Positions 33,527-42,065 are shown, counted from the first letter of the stretch. The stretch: 64,000 bases of DNA from an uncultured Candidatus Nemicrothrix sp. (GCA_913055915.1 CAJXKL010000002.1:124001-188000); one strand, 5' to 3'. Numbers and translations are program-made. Notes: a model not told the origin generated them from the letters alone.

Positions 33527-34027
33527 ATGTCGACAGAGGTATTGCTGCGACCGGTGGAACCGGCCGACCTGACGACCGTGCTGGCCATGAACAACGAGGC
33601 GGTGCCGGCGGTAAACCATCTCGATGCCGGCGATCTGTCCTGGCTCTCAGGAGTCGCACACACCTTTCTGGTGGCATGTCGCGCGGAAACAGGCAGATAT
33701 GCCGGGTTCCTGATCGGCCTGGAGGGTCCGGGGTTGGCCTACCGGAGCGACAACTACCGGTGGTTCAGCGAGCGCTACGAACATTTCATCTACGTGGATC
33801 GCGTCGTGGTTGCACCCAATGACTGGGGCACGGGAATAGGCAGGGCCCTATACACCGAGTTCGTGTCGGCAGCTGACCGCCACCCGGTTCTGTGCGCCGA
33901 GGTGAACCTGCTGCCCCGAAACGACCGTTCGCTGGCTTTCCACGAGGCGTTCGGCTTTGTACCTGTGGGAGAACAGGACACCGAAGGTGGGTCCAAGCGG
34001 GTCCAGATGCTGGTCCTGGAGTTGTGA
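33527..34027 (+). CDS. GNAT family acetyltransferase
   Basis: The 166-aa protein has a GNAT fold: YVDRVVVAPNDWGTGIGRAL carries the acetyl-CoA-binding loop (GTGIG), followed by LCAEVNLLPRNDRSLAFHEA and FGFVPVGEQDTEGGSKRVQM, the usual end of RimI/YjcF-like enzymes. ATG 33527 is preferred because GGGAG lies about 7 nt upstream and the domain begins right after. A GTG at 33485 is also in frame but overlaps the divergent ABC promoter region. The substrate is unknown. Confidence 0.75.
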   Translation: MSTEVLLRPVEPADLTTVLAMNNEAVPAVNHLDAGDLSWLSGVAHTFLVACRAETGRYAGFLIGLEGPGLAYRSDNYRWFSERYEHFIYVDRVVVAPNDWGTGIGRALYTEFVSAADRHPVLCAEVNLLPRNDRSLAFHEAFGFVPVGEQDTEGGSKRVQMLVLEL

Positions 34028-34065
34028 CGGGCGGCAACCGGGCTGGGCCCGGTAGCGGGGACGGC

Positions 34066-34320
34066 TCAGTCGTGGACCAGCGTGGTGCCTGCCGGGCGTA
34101 GACCCGGTTCGCCACATGACCAGCAAGGTTCGGAGAGTCGCCCGTGCCAGGTCACATCGCAACACTCACAGGTGAGGGTGACGTGATCGGCCGGCACCTG
34201 GTCGGGTACCACAGTGGTGGTTGCAGAGAGCATCGGCTGAGCGGCAGGTCCTGGCGGCGGGCCCGGATGCGAGGTCGGCTGAGGGTCCCGTTGTCCACGC
34301 AGGTGCGGTACCGGTGCCAT
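34066..34320 (-). CDS. 84-aa zinc-ribbon protein of unknown function
   Basis: The N-terminal half is Pro-rich and probably disordered (HPGPPPGPAAQP). The C-terminal half has paired cysteines CECC and CWSCG spaced by about 14 residues, as in a small zinc ribbon. The start is set by TAGGGT 7 nt upstream of the ATG at 34320, so the longer in-frame extension into the cyclophilin region is rejected. It is divergent from the cyclophilin gene. No known family recognised; a nucleic-acid or protein-contact role is possible but not shown. Confidence 0.6.
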   Translation of the reverse strand: MAPVPHLRGQRDPQPTSHPGPPPGPAAQPMLSATTTVVPDQVPADHVTLTCECCDVTWHGRLSEPCWSCGEPGLRPAGTTLVHD

Positions 34321-34327
34321 GCGCGGC

Positions 34328-34333
34328 ACCCTA
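34328..34333 (-). promoter_or_regulatory. TAGGGT -10 element, leaderless promoter of the zinc-ribbon gene
   Basis: On the minus strand TAGGGT ends 7 nt before the ATG at 34320. Confidence 0.45.
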
Positions 34334-34375
34334 ACCAGACCCCGCGCGCGCGGGGGTGACCCCTGAAACTGCCCG

Positions 34376-34381
34376 TAGCCT
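34376..34381 (+). promoter_or_regulatory. TAGCCT, possible -10 element of the cyclophilin gene
   Basis: TAGCCT ends only 4 nt before the ATG at 34386, shorter than in the other leaderless candidates. Either the true start is the in-frame ATG at 34449 or the spacing is unusual. Confidence 0.3.
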
Positions 34382-34385
34382 GCCC

Positions 34386-35006
34386 ATGTCAGAAGTGCCG
34401 ACTGCGATTGCCTGTCGTTTCGGTGCCCCATCCGACCGGAGAACCCCAATGACAGACAACATGCCCGCTGCCGACGCTTCAGGAGAGCGTCGGACATCCT
34501 TTGACGGCCCACCCCCTATGACCATCGACCCTGCCAGGACCTACACGGCCGAGATGGTCACCTCGCTGGGGACGATGACGATCCACCTGGACCCGATCAG
34601 GGCGCCAAAGACGGTCAACAACTTCGTGGTCCTGGCGGGCTGCCGGTATTACGACAGCATCGTGTTTCACCGGGTGATCAACGGCTTCATGGTCCAGGGC
34701 GGCGATCCCGAAGGAAGCGGCAGGGGTGGACCCGGCTACAGGTTCGAAGACGAACTCCCGGCACCCGGGCGCTACGAGATCGGGTCCCTCGCCATGGCCA
34801 ACGCCGGGCCTGACACCAACGGTAGCCAGTTTTTCATCGTCACCGGAGCCAGCGGCGTGGGCCTTCCACCCAGCTACTCGCTGTTTGGGAAGGTCATTGC
34901 GGGCCTGGAGGTCGCCGATGCCATCCAGAATGTGGCCACCGGTCCCGGCGACAGGCCACTGACCGACGTCGTGATCGAGTCGGTGACGATCACCGTCGGC
35001 GACTGA
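34386..35006 (+). CDS. peptidyl-prolyl cis-trans isomerase (cyclophilin type)
   Basis: The 206-aa protein has a cyclophilin domain from about residue 50: GTMTIHLDPIRAPKTVNNFV, FHRVINGFMVQGGDPEGSG (catalytic Arg and Gln), LAMANAGPDTNGSQFFI and SLFGKVIAGLEV. It catalyses proline isomerisation during folding. There is no signal peptide or TM helix, so it is probably cytoplasmic. The first about 45 residues are low-complexity and the start is uncertain (34386 or 34449). The hydroxyacyl-CoA dehydrogenase gene follows 29 nt downstream. Confidence 0.9.
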   Translation: MSEVPTAIACRFGAPSDRRTPMTDNMPAADASGERRTSFDGPPPMTIDPARTYTAEMVTSLGTMTIHLDPIRAPKTVNNFVVLAGCRYYDSIVFHRVINGFMVQGGDPEGSGRGGPGYRFEDELPAPGRYEIGSLAMANAGPDTNGSQFFIVTGASGVGLPPSYSLFGKVIAGLEVADAIQNVATGPGDRPLTDVVIESVTITVGD

Positions 35007-35035
35007 CCAGTTGACCGGAGCAAGGGAGAGAGACC

Positions 35036-35893
35036 ATGGCAATCGAGCGTGTGGGAATAGTCGGTGGAGGCCAGATGGGCGGCGGCGTCGCCGAGGTCAC
35101 GGCCAGGTCGGGCCTGGCGACCGTGGTACGCGAGGTCAGCCCTGAGGCTGCTGAGAGGAGCCGCACCGGAATCGAGCGGTCGCTCGGCCGGGCCCTCGAC
35201 CGCGGCAAGATCGACGAGGCAGCCCATAAGGCGATCCTCGACAGGCTCACGTTCACCACGGACCTGTCGGACCTGTCTGAATGTGATCTGGTCGTAGAAG
35301 CGGTCATCGAGTCGTTCGACCTGAAGGCCGAGATCTTCGCCGAGCTGGATGCCATCGTCACCTCGCCTGATGCGATCCTTGCAACCAACACCTCGTCGAT
35401 TCCGATCATCGACATCGCCATGGCCACGGACCGGCCTGATCACGTGGTGGGCCTCCACTTCTTCAACCCGGCGCCGGTGATGGCACTCGTCGAGGTGATT
35501 CCTTCAGTGCGAACCGATCCTTCCGTGACCGAACAGGTCACCGCCCTTGCCACCGACGTGCTCGGCAAGACCGTCGTGGCCGCCAAGGACCGGGCCGGCT
35601 TTGTGGTGAACATGCTGCTGGTGCCCTACCTGCTCGGCGCCATGCGCATGCTCGAGGACGGTCATGCCACCGCCGAGGACATCGACACCGGCATGACCCT
35701 GGGTGCGGGCCACCCGATGGGCCCGCTCACCCTCAGCGACCTGATCGGCCTCGACACGATGCTCCTCGTGGGCGAGACCCTCCAGGCTGAGTACGGCGAT
35801 CCGTCGTACGCTCCTCCGGCCCTGCTGCGGCGCATGGTCTCCGCCGGCCACCTGGGTCGCAAGACCGGTAGGGGCTTCTACGACTACTCCTGA
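35036..35893 (+). CDS. 3-hydroxyacyl-CoA (3-hydroxybutyryl-CoA) dehydrogenase
   Basis: The 285-aa NAD-dependent enzyme of the FadB2/Hbd type oxidises L-3-hydroxyacyl-CoA. The dinucleotide fold is VGIVGGGQMGGGVAEVTARS (about 6-25). Then come LVVEAVIESFDLKAEIFAEL, the catalytic region VGLHFFNPAPVMALVEVIP (His about 142), DRAGFVVNMLLVPYL and the TLGAGHPMGPLTLSDLIGLD C-terminal domain signature. Mycobacterial FadB2 has the same length. A clear AGGGAGAG Shine-Dalgarno lies about 8 nt before the ATG, so it is leadered, unlike many neighbours. Its last 10 nt overlap the convergent MFS gene. Confidence 0.9.
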   Translation: MAIERVGIVGGGQMGGGVAEVTARSGLATVVREVSPEAAERSRTGIERSLGRALDRGKIDEAAHKAILDRLTFTTDLSDLSECDLVVEAVIESFDLKAEIFAELDAIVTSPDAILATNTSSIPIIDIAMATDRPDHVVGLHFFNPAPVMALVEVIPSVRTDPSVTEQVTALATDVLGKTVVAAKDRAGFVVNMLLVPYLLGAMRMLEDGHATAEDIDTGMTLGAGHPMGPLTLSDLIGLDTMLLVGETLQAEYGDPSYAPPALLRRMVSAGHLGRKTGRGFYDYS

Positions 35894-37293
35894 GGTCTGC
35901 CGCTGCCCATCCGTGAGGCAAGGACTGCTGCCACGATGGCGAGGACGGCGGCCAGCAGGTGCAGCACAAGGAACCTGGTTCCGCTGACCGAGTTGCCCAT
36001 CAGAGAGGTCAGCACGGTGATGCCGATGGCTGCACCGATCTGTTGGAGCATGTTCAGCGATCCTCCGGCGATGCCAAGGTCGTCGTCGCCGGCTGCGAGC
36101 GTCACCGAGTTGGCGACGGCCGGACGGATGTAGCCGCTTCCGGTGCCAGCCACGGCGGCTCCCAGGATGAATACGGGAAGCCATCGCTGCTGAGCCCCGA
36201 CCCCAGCCAGGACCATCGCTGCGGCAAAGGTGAACATTCCTGTCATCACGACTCGGCGGGTGCCGTGACGGGGGTCGTGGATGCCCCCGGCCCTGGCCGA
36301 GAAGGCGAACGCAAGGGGCCTTGGGAGCATCAGGAGTCCGATGACCGTGGGGCGAAAACCCCAGCGGCGTTCCAACAGGAATGGAGCCATCACCATGGCA
36401 CCCATGTACCCCGACTGCAGGACCGCCTGGGCGACCATCGGGAGGATGAAGGTCCGTCGTCTCAACAGCCGCGGTGCGATCAACGGGTTGGCGACGCGTC
36501 GCTCGACACCTACGAAGGCAATGAGGGCGACGGGCGAGACGGCGAGACAGATGAGGACGAGGGGGCTGTTCCAGCCCGAGTTGAGCCCCCTGTTGAGGGC
36601 GATGAGCAGGCTGGCCGTGCCGGCACCGAGGAGGACCGATCCCGGTATGTCAAAGCGGGTGTCCGGCCGGGCCGGCGTCTCCGGCACGATCTGGACTGCC
36701 GCCACCAGGGCGATGACGACGGTGGTTCCCTGCACGACGAACAGGGCCCTCCAGCCCATCCACTCGATGAGTGGCCCTCCCGTAACCACGCCCACGGCGG
36801 GCGAGAGCGCAACGACCGCAGCCCAGATTCCGAGAGCACGCGGCCGATCCCGCTTCGGATAGATGGACAGGATCATGGCCATCGCCGACGGTCCCGAGAC
36901 GGCGATCGCTGTCTGTGCGAGGGTCCGGAGCACGATGAGCGAGGCCACATCCCATGCCAGGGCGGTTGCGTAGGACAGCACACATCCGGCCATGAAGCCG
37001 GAGAGGTAGATGCGCCGATGGCCGTGGAGGTCACCCATCTTTCCGGCGATCGGCGTCGCCAACGCGAAGGCCAGCAGCGGTGCGGCTATCACCCACGTAA
37101 TCGTGTTGTCGCCTGTACCGAGGCTCTCTGCGATCGTCGGCAGCGATGCCGAGAGCACGGTCACCGGGTAACTCCCGGCCGCAGCACCGGACAGGGCCAC
37201 GATCAGGACGAGCCTCGGGTAGTCGGGCCTCTGCCTGAGCGCTTTCCGCCGTGCCCCAAGGCCGGTGTCAGGCCCGTCGGCGTCGTCGGTCAT
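35884..37293 (-). CDS. MFS transporter (DHA2-like drug/metabolite exporter)
   Basis: The 469-aa polytopic protein has 12-14 predicted hydrophobic helices. The MFS motif A appears between TM2 and TM3 as GKMGDLHGHRRIYLSG. The motif C region is LGIWAAVVALSPAVGVVTGG, typical of antiporters of the DHA families. The substrate cannot be told. The start at 37293 has TAGGTT 9 nt upstream (slightly long for a leaderless site). It is divergent from the ATP-NAD-kinase-like gene and its stop lies inside the end of the dehydrogenase gene. Confidence 0.85.
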   Translation of the reverse strand: MTDDADGPDTGLGARRKALRQRPDYPRLVLIVALSGAAAGSYPVTVLSASLPTIAESLGTGDNTITWVIAAPLLAFALATPIAGKMGDLHGHRRIYLSGFMAGCVLSYATALAWDVASLIVLRTLAQTAIAVSGPSAMAMILSIYPKRDRPRALGIWAAVVALSPAVGVVTGGPLIEWMGWRALFVVQGTTVVIALVAAVQIVPETPARPDTRFDIPGSVLLGAGTASLLIALNRGLNSGWNSPLVLICLAVSPVALIAFVGVERRVANPLIAPRLLRRRTFILPMVAQAVLQSGYMGAMVMAPFLLERRWGFRPTVIGLLMLPRPLAFAFSARAGGIHDPRHGTRRVVMTGMFTFAAAMVLAGVGAQQRWLPVFILGAAVAGTGSGYIRPAVANSVTLAAGDDDLGIAGGSLNMLQQIGAAIGITVLTSLMGNSVSGTRFLVLHLLAAVLAIVAAVLASRMGSGRPQE

Positions 37294-37344
37294 CTGACGG
37301 TGAACCTATTGCGTGCCCGCTGCGAGCCCAGCAGTGGCTGCCGG

Positions 37345-37350
37345 TACGGT
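37345..37350 (+). promoter_or_regulatory. TACGGT -10 element, leaderless promoter of the ATP-NAD-kinase-like gene
   Basis: TACGGT ends 8 nt before the GTG at 37359 and sets this as the start instead of frames further upstream inside the MFS gene. Confidence 0.45.
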
Positions 37351-37358
37351 CGGTAGCC

Positions 37359-38369
37359 GTGTCGGCTGGATGCGCGCCCATCGGAATAGTCGTGAACCCG
37401 CGGGCGGGTACCGACGTGCGCCGGGCCGTGTCGGCAGCAGCGAACGTGACCGTCGAGGCCAAGGCCAACATCGTCCGCAGGGTCGTATTGGGTGCGGTGG
37501 AGGCAGGCGCAGACCGCTTCGTGGTCCAGGAGGACCCACACAGCATCGTAAGGAGGGCCACCGAGACGATTCGGAGTATCACCCTTGAGTGGGTGGACGA
37601 GCCGAGGGTCTTCACCGAGGAGGACACCGTTTCGGCAGTCTCCGCCATGAGGGACAGTGACGCCGCCGTGGTTGTCGTCCTGGGCGGTGACGGCACCAAC
37701 AGGGCGGCTGCGAGGGCATGGCGGGACATTCCCGTGATCCCGGTGTCGACGGGAACAAACAACGCCTTTCCCATGTTCGTCGAGGCGACGGTCGCCGGTT
37801 CGGCCGCAGGACACCTGGCATGCGGGTTGTGCGACGTCGACGAGGTCTCGTCGCCCGCCAAGGTGGTAGGCCTCACGGTCGAAGGTCCGGGTGCCGAACC
37901 GCCGCTCAACGACTTGGCCCTGATCGACGCCGTCGCCGTCGACGACCCGTACGTGGGTTCGTTCGAACTGTTCGACCCGGCGACGCTGGTACTGGCGGTA
38001 CTCACCAGGGCGGATCCGATGTCAATCGGCTTCGCCGGCGTTGGTGGCCGGGTGCACCCGGTGTCGCCATCAGATGATGCCGGGCTGCTGCTCAGGTTCG
38101 GCCCGGCTGAAGGCTGTCCGACCGCTGTGCGGGCACCGACCGCTCCCGGCCACTTTGACCACCTGGGCCTTGCCGAGATTCGCCGCCTGGACCTGGGTGA
38201 GGAGGTCCGTGTCGATGGCCCCGTCCTGTTGGCCTTCGACGGTGAGCGCAAGCGCCGTCTGGGGGATGGCGCCCACGCGGTTCTGGCGGTGCGGCGGGAC
38301 GGTCCACGTGTCGTCGACGTTGTCGCCGTAATGGAGGCTGCTGTGTCGGGAGGCGCCTACAGCAGGTGA
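37359..38369 (+). CDS. ATP-NAD kinase family / AcoX-like protein
   Basis: The 336-aa protein starts IGIVVNPRAGTDVRR and contains VVVVLGGDGTNRAAARAWRD (GGDGTN motif) and IPVIPVSTGTNNAFPMF, the diacylglycerol/NAD-kinase-like nucleotide-binding motifs. Distribution and length match the AcoX-like branch found beside acetoin or acyl-CoA genes, whose biochemical role is unsettled. No acetoin dehydrogenase genes are nearby. The C-terminal domain (about 220-336) is beta-rich. The start is GTG 37359, from the leaderless promoter and because family similarity begins within a few residues. Confidence 0.7.
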   Translation: MSAGCAPIGIVVNPRAGTDVRRAVSAAANVTVEAKANIVRRVVLGAVEAGADRFVVQEDPHSIVRRATETIRSITLEWVDEPRVFTEEDTVSAVSAMRDSDAAVVVVLGGDGTNRAAARAWRDIPVIPVSTGTNNAFPMFVEATVAGSAAGHLACGLCDVDEVSSPAKVVGLTVEGPGAEPPLNDLALIDAVAVDDPYVGSFELFDPATLVLAVLTRADPMSIGFAGVGGRVHPVSPSDDAGLLLRFGPAEGCPTAVRAPTAPGHFDHLGLAEIRRLDLGEEVRVDGPVLLAFDGERKRRLGDGAHAVLAVRRDGPRVVDVVAVMEAAVSGGAYSR

Positions 38370-38375
38370 CTGATC

Positions 38376-38420
38376 GGGTCGCAGGGACCGCCACCGGGTC
38401 GCAGGGACCGCCACCGGGTC
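38376..38420. repeat. 20-bp direct tandem repeat, 2.25 copies
   Basis: The unit gcagggaccgccaccgggtc occurs perfectly at 38381-38400 and 38401-38420, preceded by a partial copy (gggtc, 38376-38380). It fills the gap between the ATP-NAD-kinase-like gene and the DUF3499 promoter. Confidence 0.9.
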
Positions 38421-38454
38421 GGTGGGTGTCCCCGATCCGTCAGGTTTGTGGAAC

Positions 38455-38460
38455 TACCGT
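38455..38460 (+). promoter_or_regulatory. TACCGT -10 element, leaderless promoter of the DUF3499 gene
   Basis: TACCGT ends 7 nt before the ATG at 38468. Confidence 0.5.
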
Positions 38461-38467
38461 TTCGGTC

Positions 38468-39094
38468 ATGCGGCACCTGTGTATGCGGTCTGCCTGTACG
38501 GGCACCGCCTCCGTGCTGGTCGAGATGAACGTAGTCGAACTCAGCTTCACCATCCGCGACCTCGCCGAGGTCGATGGCCCCGGTCGGGTTGTCCTTTGTG
38601 CGGCCCACATGGACCGCATGCGTGCACCCAGGGGCTGGGCCCTGATCGACGAGCGGTCCGATGCCAGCCTCCTGGTATTCCCTGACCGACCACCCCCAGA
38701 AGAGTCCGAGGCGGGCTCGGGTAGTGAAGACACGCGACAGGAGGCCTCGGTCACAGCCCTTCAGCCCGGCAGCGCGCCAGGCCGGGCTCCTCAACAGGTT
38801 CGATCAGTCGACGCCGCCGTGCATCCCCTGGACCTGGCCAGACCAGCGAAGCCCGACGTGTCCGAGCCGGCCGAGATGCCGCTGCTGGCCCGCGCGTTTC
38901 TCGGAGTCGACCGTCACCCGTCGACCTCGGAGTCTCCGGTCGGCGACCGGGAACCGGACGGTGGACGGGGTGATGCCGAAGTGGTCGACGCGTTCCCGTC
39001 CGATGACACAGACTGGGACCAGCGTGACCACCTCGACGAGTACGACGACGAGCAGCTGTCGCTCGGGCCATACGAGCCCGAACACATCGCCTGA
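38468..39094 (+). CDS. DUF3499 family protein with long acidic C-terminal extension
   Basis: The 208-aa protein's first about 65 residues match the actinobacteria-specific DUF3499 domain. A putative zinc-binding CMRSAC near the N-terminus is followed by VVLCAAHMDRMRAPRGWALI, with the conserved Cys-x-x-His and APRGW. The rest is low-complexity, rich in Pro, Ser and acidic residues (DDTDWDQRDHLDEYDDEQLS), and is unusually long for the family. The function is unknown. The start is supported by a leaderless promoter; an upstream frame through the tandem repeat is not used. Confidence 0.78.
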   Translation: MRHLCMRSACTGTASVLVEMNVVELSFTIRDLAEVDGPGRVVLCAAHMDRMRAPRGWALIDERSDASLLVFPDRPPPEESEAGSGSEDTRQEASVTALQPGSAPGRAPQQVRSVDAAVHPLDLARPAKPDVSEPAEMPLLARAFLGVDRHPSTSESPVGDREPDGGRGDAEVVDAFPSDDTDWDQRDHLDEYDDEQLSLGPYEPEHIA

Positions 39095-39139
39095 CCCGGC
39101 CTCTCGGCCTGACAGAGCGCCCGGACCGGGTTGCATGGC

Positions 39140-40759
39140 ATGACCAGACGCCGGTGGGTGTTGTCTGCGGTTGGGGTTGCCTTCTTCGCCCTGCTGCTGG
39201 GAACGACGCTGGTACGGCCTACCTCGACCACACCTCCTGTGGAGACCGCTGCCAGCACGGTCACTCTGGCCCATGCGCTGCCTCCCTCAGCTGCGGAGGC
39301 CACGGTCTCGGCTGGGACATTGCCGCCGACCACCACCACCAGTGTGTCACCGCCGACCACCACCAGCCCACCGCCAGCCACGTCGACCCCAGTGGCTACG
39401 CCCGTTTCCCGGACCTCCTACGACGGATGGGTTGACCCGGCCTCGATGGGCGCACCCTGGGGCGACATCGTGCCCGGCGTGTTGACCTTCAGGGGTTCTC
39501 CAACACGCCGTTGGCACGGCACCGGCCCAGTGCCAACCGACCCGATCGTGGCCTGGCGCTTTCCGGCAGAAGGACAGATGTGTTCCATGTCGAGCGTCGC
39601 CGGGGTGGAACAGGAGTGGTGCGGCATGGGCTGGACGGGCCAACCGGCGGTCTTTGAGAGGCGGGGCCGCACATGGGTCGTGTTCGGGGCGTTCGACGCG
39701 AGGGTCCACTTCCTCGACGGTGCGACCGGTGAGAAGATCATTCCCGACTTCGCCACGGCCGACATCATCAAGGGCTCCGTGACCGTGGACCCCGACGGGT
39801 ACCCGCTCGTGTACGTGGGTTCCCGCGACGACAGGCTGAGGATCCTGGCAATCGACCGGGCAAGGCCTACCGAGTTGTGGGGTCTCGACGCTGACGACAC
39901 CGAGCCTAGAATGTGGAACAACGACTGGGACGCCTCACCCCTGGTGCTCGATGATCACCTCTTCGAGGGAGGTGAGAACAGCCGCTTTCACGTGGTCCGC
40001 CTGAACCGTTCGTACGGTGACGACGGCCTCGTGACCGTCGACCCGGCACTGGTGTGGGACGTCGCCGGCTGGGACGACGACCTTCTGGCAGAGGTCGACT
40101 CCAACGTCTCGATCGAGAGCTCGCCCCTGATCGTGGGGAACACCCTCTACTTCGCCAATTCCGGTGGCCTGGTGCAGGGCTGGGATATCGCCGGCCTGAC
40201 CGATGGTGTTGAACCGACCCGCGTGTTCCGCTTCTGGGCGGGAGACGACGTCGACGCCACGCTCGTGCCAGACGATGACGGGATGCTGTACGTCGGGGTC
40301 GAGTACGAGCGGGAAACCATACGTTCGTTGGAACTGGGGCAGGTCCTGAAGCTGGACCCGTCGAGGCCGGACGACCCGCTGGTCTGGGCCGTGGAGGCCC
40401 ATACGAAGGTCGGCACCGGCGTGTGGGCCACCCCGGCCATTTACGGCGACCTCGTGGTCGTCTCGACGGCTGATGGAGAGGTCCTCGGAATCTCGCGTGA
40501 TGCTGGAGAAGTGCGCTGGAAGCTGGAGATTCCCGGCCCCGTCTGGTCGTCTCCCACCATCGTCGACGATGTGATGGTCATAGGTGACTGCACCGGAATG
40601 GTGCGTGCGTTTGACCTTTCCGGAACCAGATCCGTTCCGACGCAGATCTGGGAGGCACCCACGGGAATCTGTGTGGAGGCGTCGGCTGCAGTCTGGGACG
40701 GAACCGTCTACATTGGATCACGCGACGGGCACCTCTACGCACTCCGCGACCGGCCCTGA
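39140..40759 (+). CDS. exported PQQ-like beta-propeller repeat protein
   Basis: The 539-aa protein has a basic start (MTRRRW) and a hydrophobic segment (about 6-25) acting as signal anchor or signal peptide. A Thr/Pro-rich linker (about 27-95, PPTTTTSVSPPTTTSPPP) follows, then an eight-bladed-type propeller with repeated strands such as VVFGAFDARVHFLDGATGEK, LVYVGSRDDRLRILAID, GMLYVGVEYERETIRSLE, DGEVLGISRDAGEVRWKLE and VYIGSRDGHLYALRD. It shares the PQQ_2/BamB-like repeat, but no PQQ ligand set was identified, so it is more likely a scaffold or sensor at the cell surface. The start ATG at 39140 is preferred over TTG 39131. Confidence 0.78.
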   Translation: MTRRRWVLSAVGVAFFALLLGTTLVRPTSTTPPVETAASTVTLAHALPPSAAEATVSAGTLPPTTTTSVSPPTTTSPPPATSTPVATPVSRTSYDGWVDPASMGAPWGDIVPGVLTFRGSPTRRWHGTGPVPTDPIVAWRFPAEGQMCSMSSVAGVEQEWCGMGWTGQPAVFERRGRTWVVFGAFDARVHFLDGATGEKIIPDFATADIIKGSVTVDPDGYPLVYVGSRDDRLRILAIDRARPTELWGLDADDTEPRMWNNDWDASPLVLDDHLFEGGENSRFHVVRLNRSYGDDGLVTVDPALVWDVAGWDDDLLAEVDSNVSIESSPLIVGNTLYFANSGGLVQGWDIAGLTDGVEPTRVFRFWAGDDVDATLVPDDDGMLYVGVEYERETIRSLELGQVLKLDPSRPDDPLVWAVEAHTKVGTGVWATPAIYGDLVVVSTADGEVLGISRDAGEVRWKLEIPGPVWSSPTIVDDVMVIGDCTGMVRAFDLSGTRSVPTQIWEAPTGICVEASAAVWDGTVYIGSRDGHLYALRDRP

Positions 40760-40809
40760 GGTCGTTGCGGTCGAGTTGTCCCGGATTCTTCCCGACGATG
40801 ACCTCTTGG

Positions 40810-40815
40810 TAGGTT
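40810..40815 (+). promoter_or_regulatory. TAGGTT -10 element, leadered promoter of the acyl-CoA dehydrogenase gene
   Basis: TAGGTT lies 42 nt before the ATG at 40857. A GGAGAG Shine-Dalgarno at 40842-40847 fits the resulting leader of about 35 nt. Confidence 0.35.
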
Positions 40816-40856
40816 TCCCGTCTGCCCACAGACCCTGAACCGGAGAGCAGCCACAG

Positions 40857-42065
40857 ATGTCCGAACTGACAGAAGCAGAGGTCCGAGCCCTTGCAAGGCA
40901 GTTGGTTGAGGACGTACCCCCCGACCAGGTCGGCCAGTTTGAGTTCAGGGGCGCCCAGTTCGACCGAGGCCTCGCCATGGTCCAGTTCCCCGAGGGTCTC
41001 GGCGGCCTGGGCCTCTCCAGCCGGCGCCTCCAGACGGCAGTCGACTCTGAGCTGCGTTCCGTCGGGGTCACCTACAACGACCTGCTCATCAACCCGATCG
41101 GCATCGGCATGGGTGGCCCGGTGGTTCTCACATATGCAAGCGACGAGCAGAAGCAGCGCCTGCTCCGGCCGATGTTCACCGGCGAGGAGATCTGGTGCCA
41201 GATGTTCAGCGAACCCGGCTCGGGTTCGGACGTGGCTGGCCTATCGACCCGTGCAGAACGGGACGGCGACGAGTGGATCGTGAACGGCCAGAAGGTCTGG
41301 ACGACCCTCGCCCATGTCTCTCGGTGGGGAATGCTTGTTGCCAGGACCAACCCCGACCAGCCAAAGCACAAGGGCCTCACCTACTTCCTGCTCGACATGG
41401 AATCGCCAGGCGTAGAGGTCAGGCCGCTGCACCAGATCACCGGTGAGGCCGAGTTCAACGAGGTGTTCCTGTCCGACGTCCGCATTCCCCACGACCGCGT
41501 CTTCGGCGATGTGGGTGGTGGTTGGGGTGCAGCGGTCACCACGCTCATGAACGAGAGGGTGGCCCTTGGCGGCGGTGTGCCAAAGAAGGGATCGGGACCC
41601 ATTCAGGACCTTGTCGATGTCTGGAAGGAAACTAGGGACAGCCTGGATCCGGTGACGGGGGCGGTCCTGCGGGACCGGGTTGCAGACCTGTGGGCACAGG
41701 CCGAGGCACTCCGGCTGACCAACTGGCGGGCGAGGGAGGCCAGCCGTGGTGGAAACCCCGGTCCGGAGGGGTCGGTGACGAAGCTGATGTCGGCCGAGAT
41801 GAACCAGCACATCTACGAGACGTGCATGGACATCGTCGGTGCCGGCGGGATGCTCTACGAGGCCGGCTACGAGCGCAAGAGGCCAGACGGCCTGCGTGGT
41901 TCTGACTCACATGTGAGGTACGCCTTCCTGCGCGCCCGGGCCAACACCATCGAGGGTGGCACCTCCGAGGTGATGCGCAACATCCTGGGCGAGCGGGTCC
42001 TGGGCCTGCCCGGTGATGTCCGGGTCGACAAGGAACTCCCGTGGTCAGAGGTTCCCCGGAACTGA
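40857..42065 (+). CDS. acyl-CoA dehydrogenase
   Basis: The 402-aa FAD enzyme introduces a double bond into an acyl-CoA. MFSEPGSGSDVAGLSTRAER holds the FAD/substrate loop (about 120-140), VNGQKVWTTLAHVSRWGMLV the flavin contact, and the C-terminal half ends with RANTIEGGTSEVMRNILGER, typical of class members. The general base is not certain; the IEGGTSEV region lacks the classic Glu-Gly-Thr-Asp form but is normal for this subgroup. It is followed 21 nt later by an acyl-CoA ligase, so the pair probably activates and oxidises the same acid. Confidence 0.9.
   Translation: MSELTEAEVRALARQLVEDVPPDQVGQFEFRGAQFDRGLAMVQFPEGLGGLGLSSRRLQTAVDSELRSVGVTYNDLLINPIGIGMGGPVVLTYASDEQKQRLLRPMFTGEEIWCQMFSEPGSGSDVAGLSTRAERDGDEWIVNGQKVWTTLAHVSRWGMLVARTNPDQPKHKGLTYFLLDMESPGVEVRPLHQITGEAEFNEVFLSDVRIPHDRVFGDVGGGWGAAVTTLMNERVALGGGVPKKGSGPIQDLVDVWKETRDSLDPVTGAVLRDRVADLWAQAEALRLTNWRAREASRGGNPGPEGSVTKLMSAEMNQHIYETCMDIVGAGGMLYEAGYERKRPDGLRGSDSHVRYAFLRARANTIEGGTSEVMRNILGERVLGLPGDVRVDKELPWSEVPRN

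Noticed and set aside
35959-37356. A 465-codon plus-strand frame over the MFS transporter
   Set aside because: The translation is hydrophilic, Arg/Asp/Gly/His-rich and lacks domains; the minus strand gives a good MFS protein.
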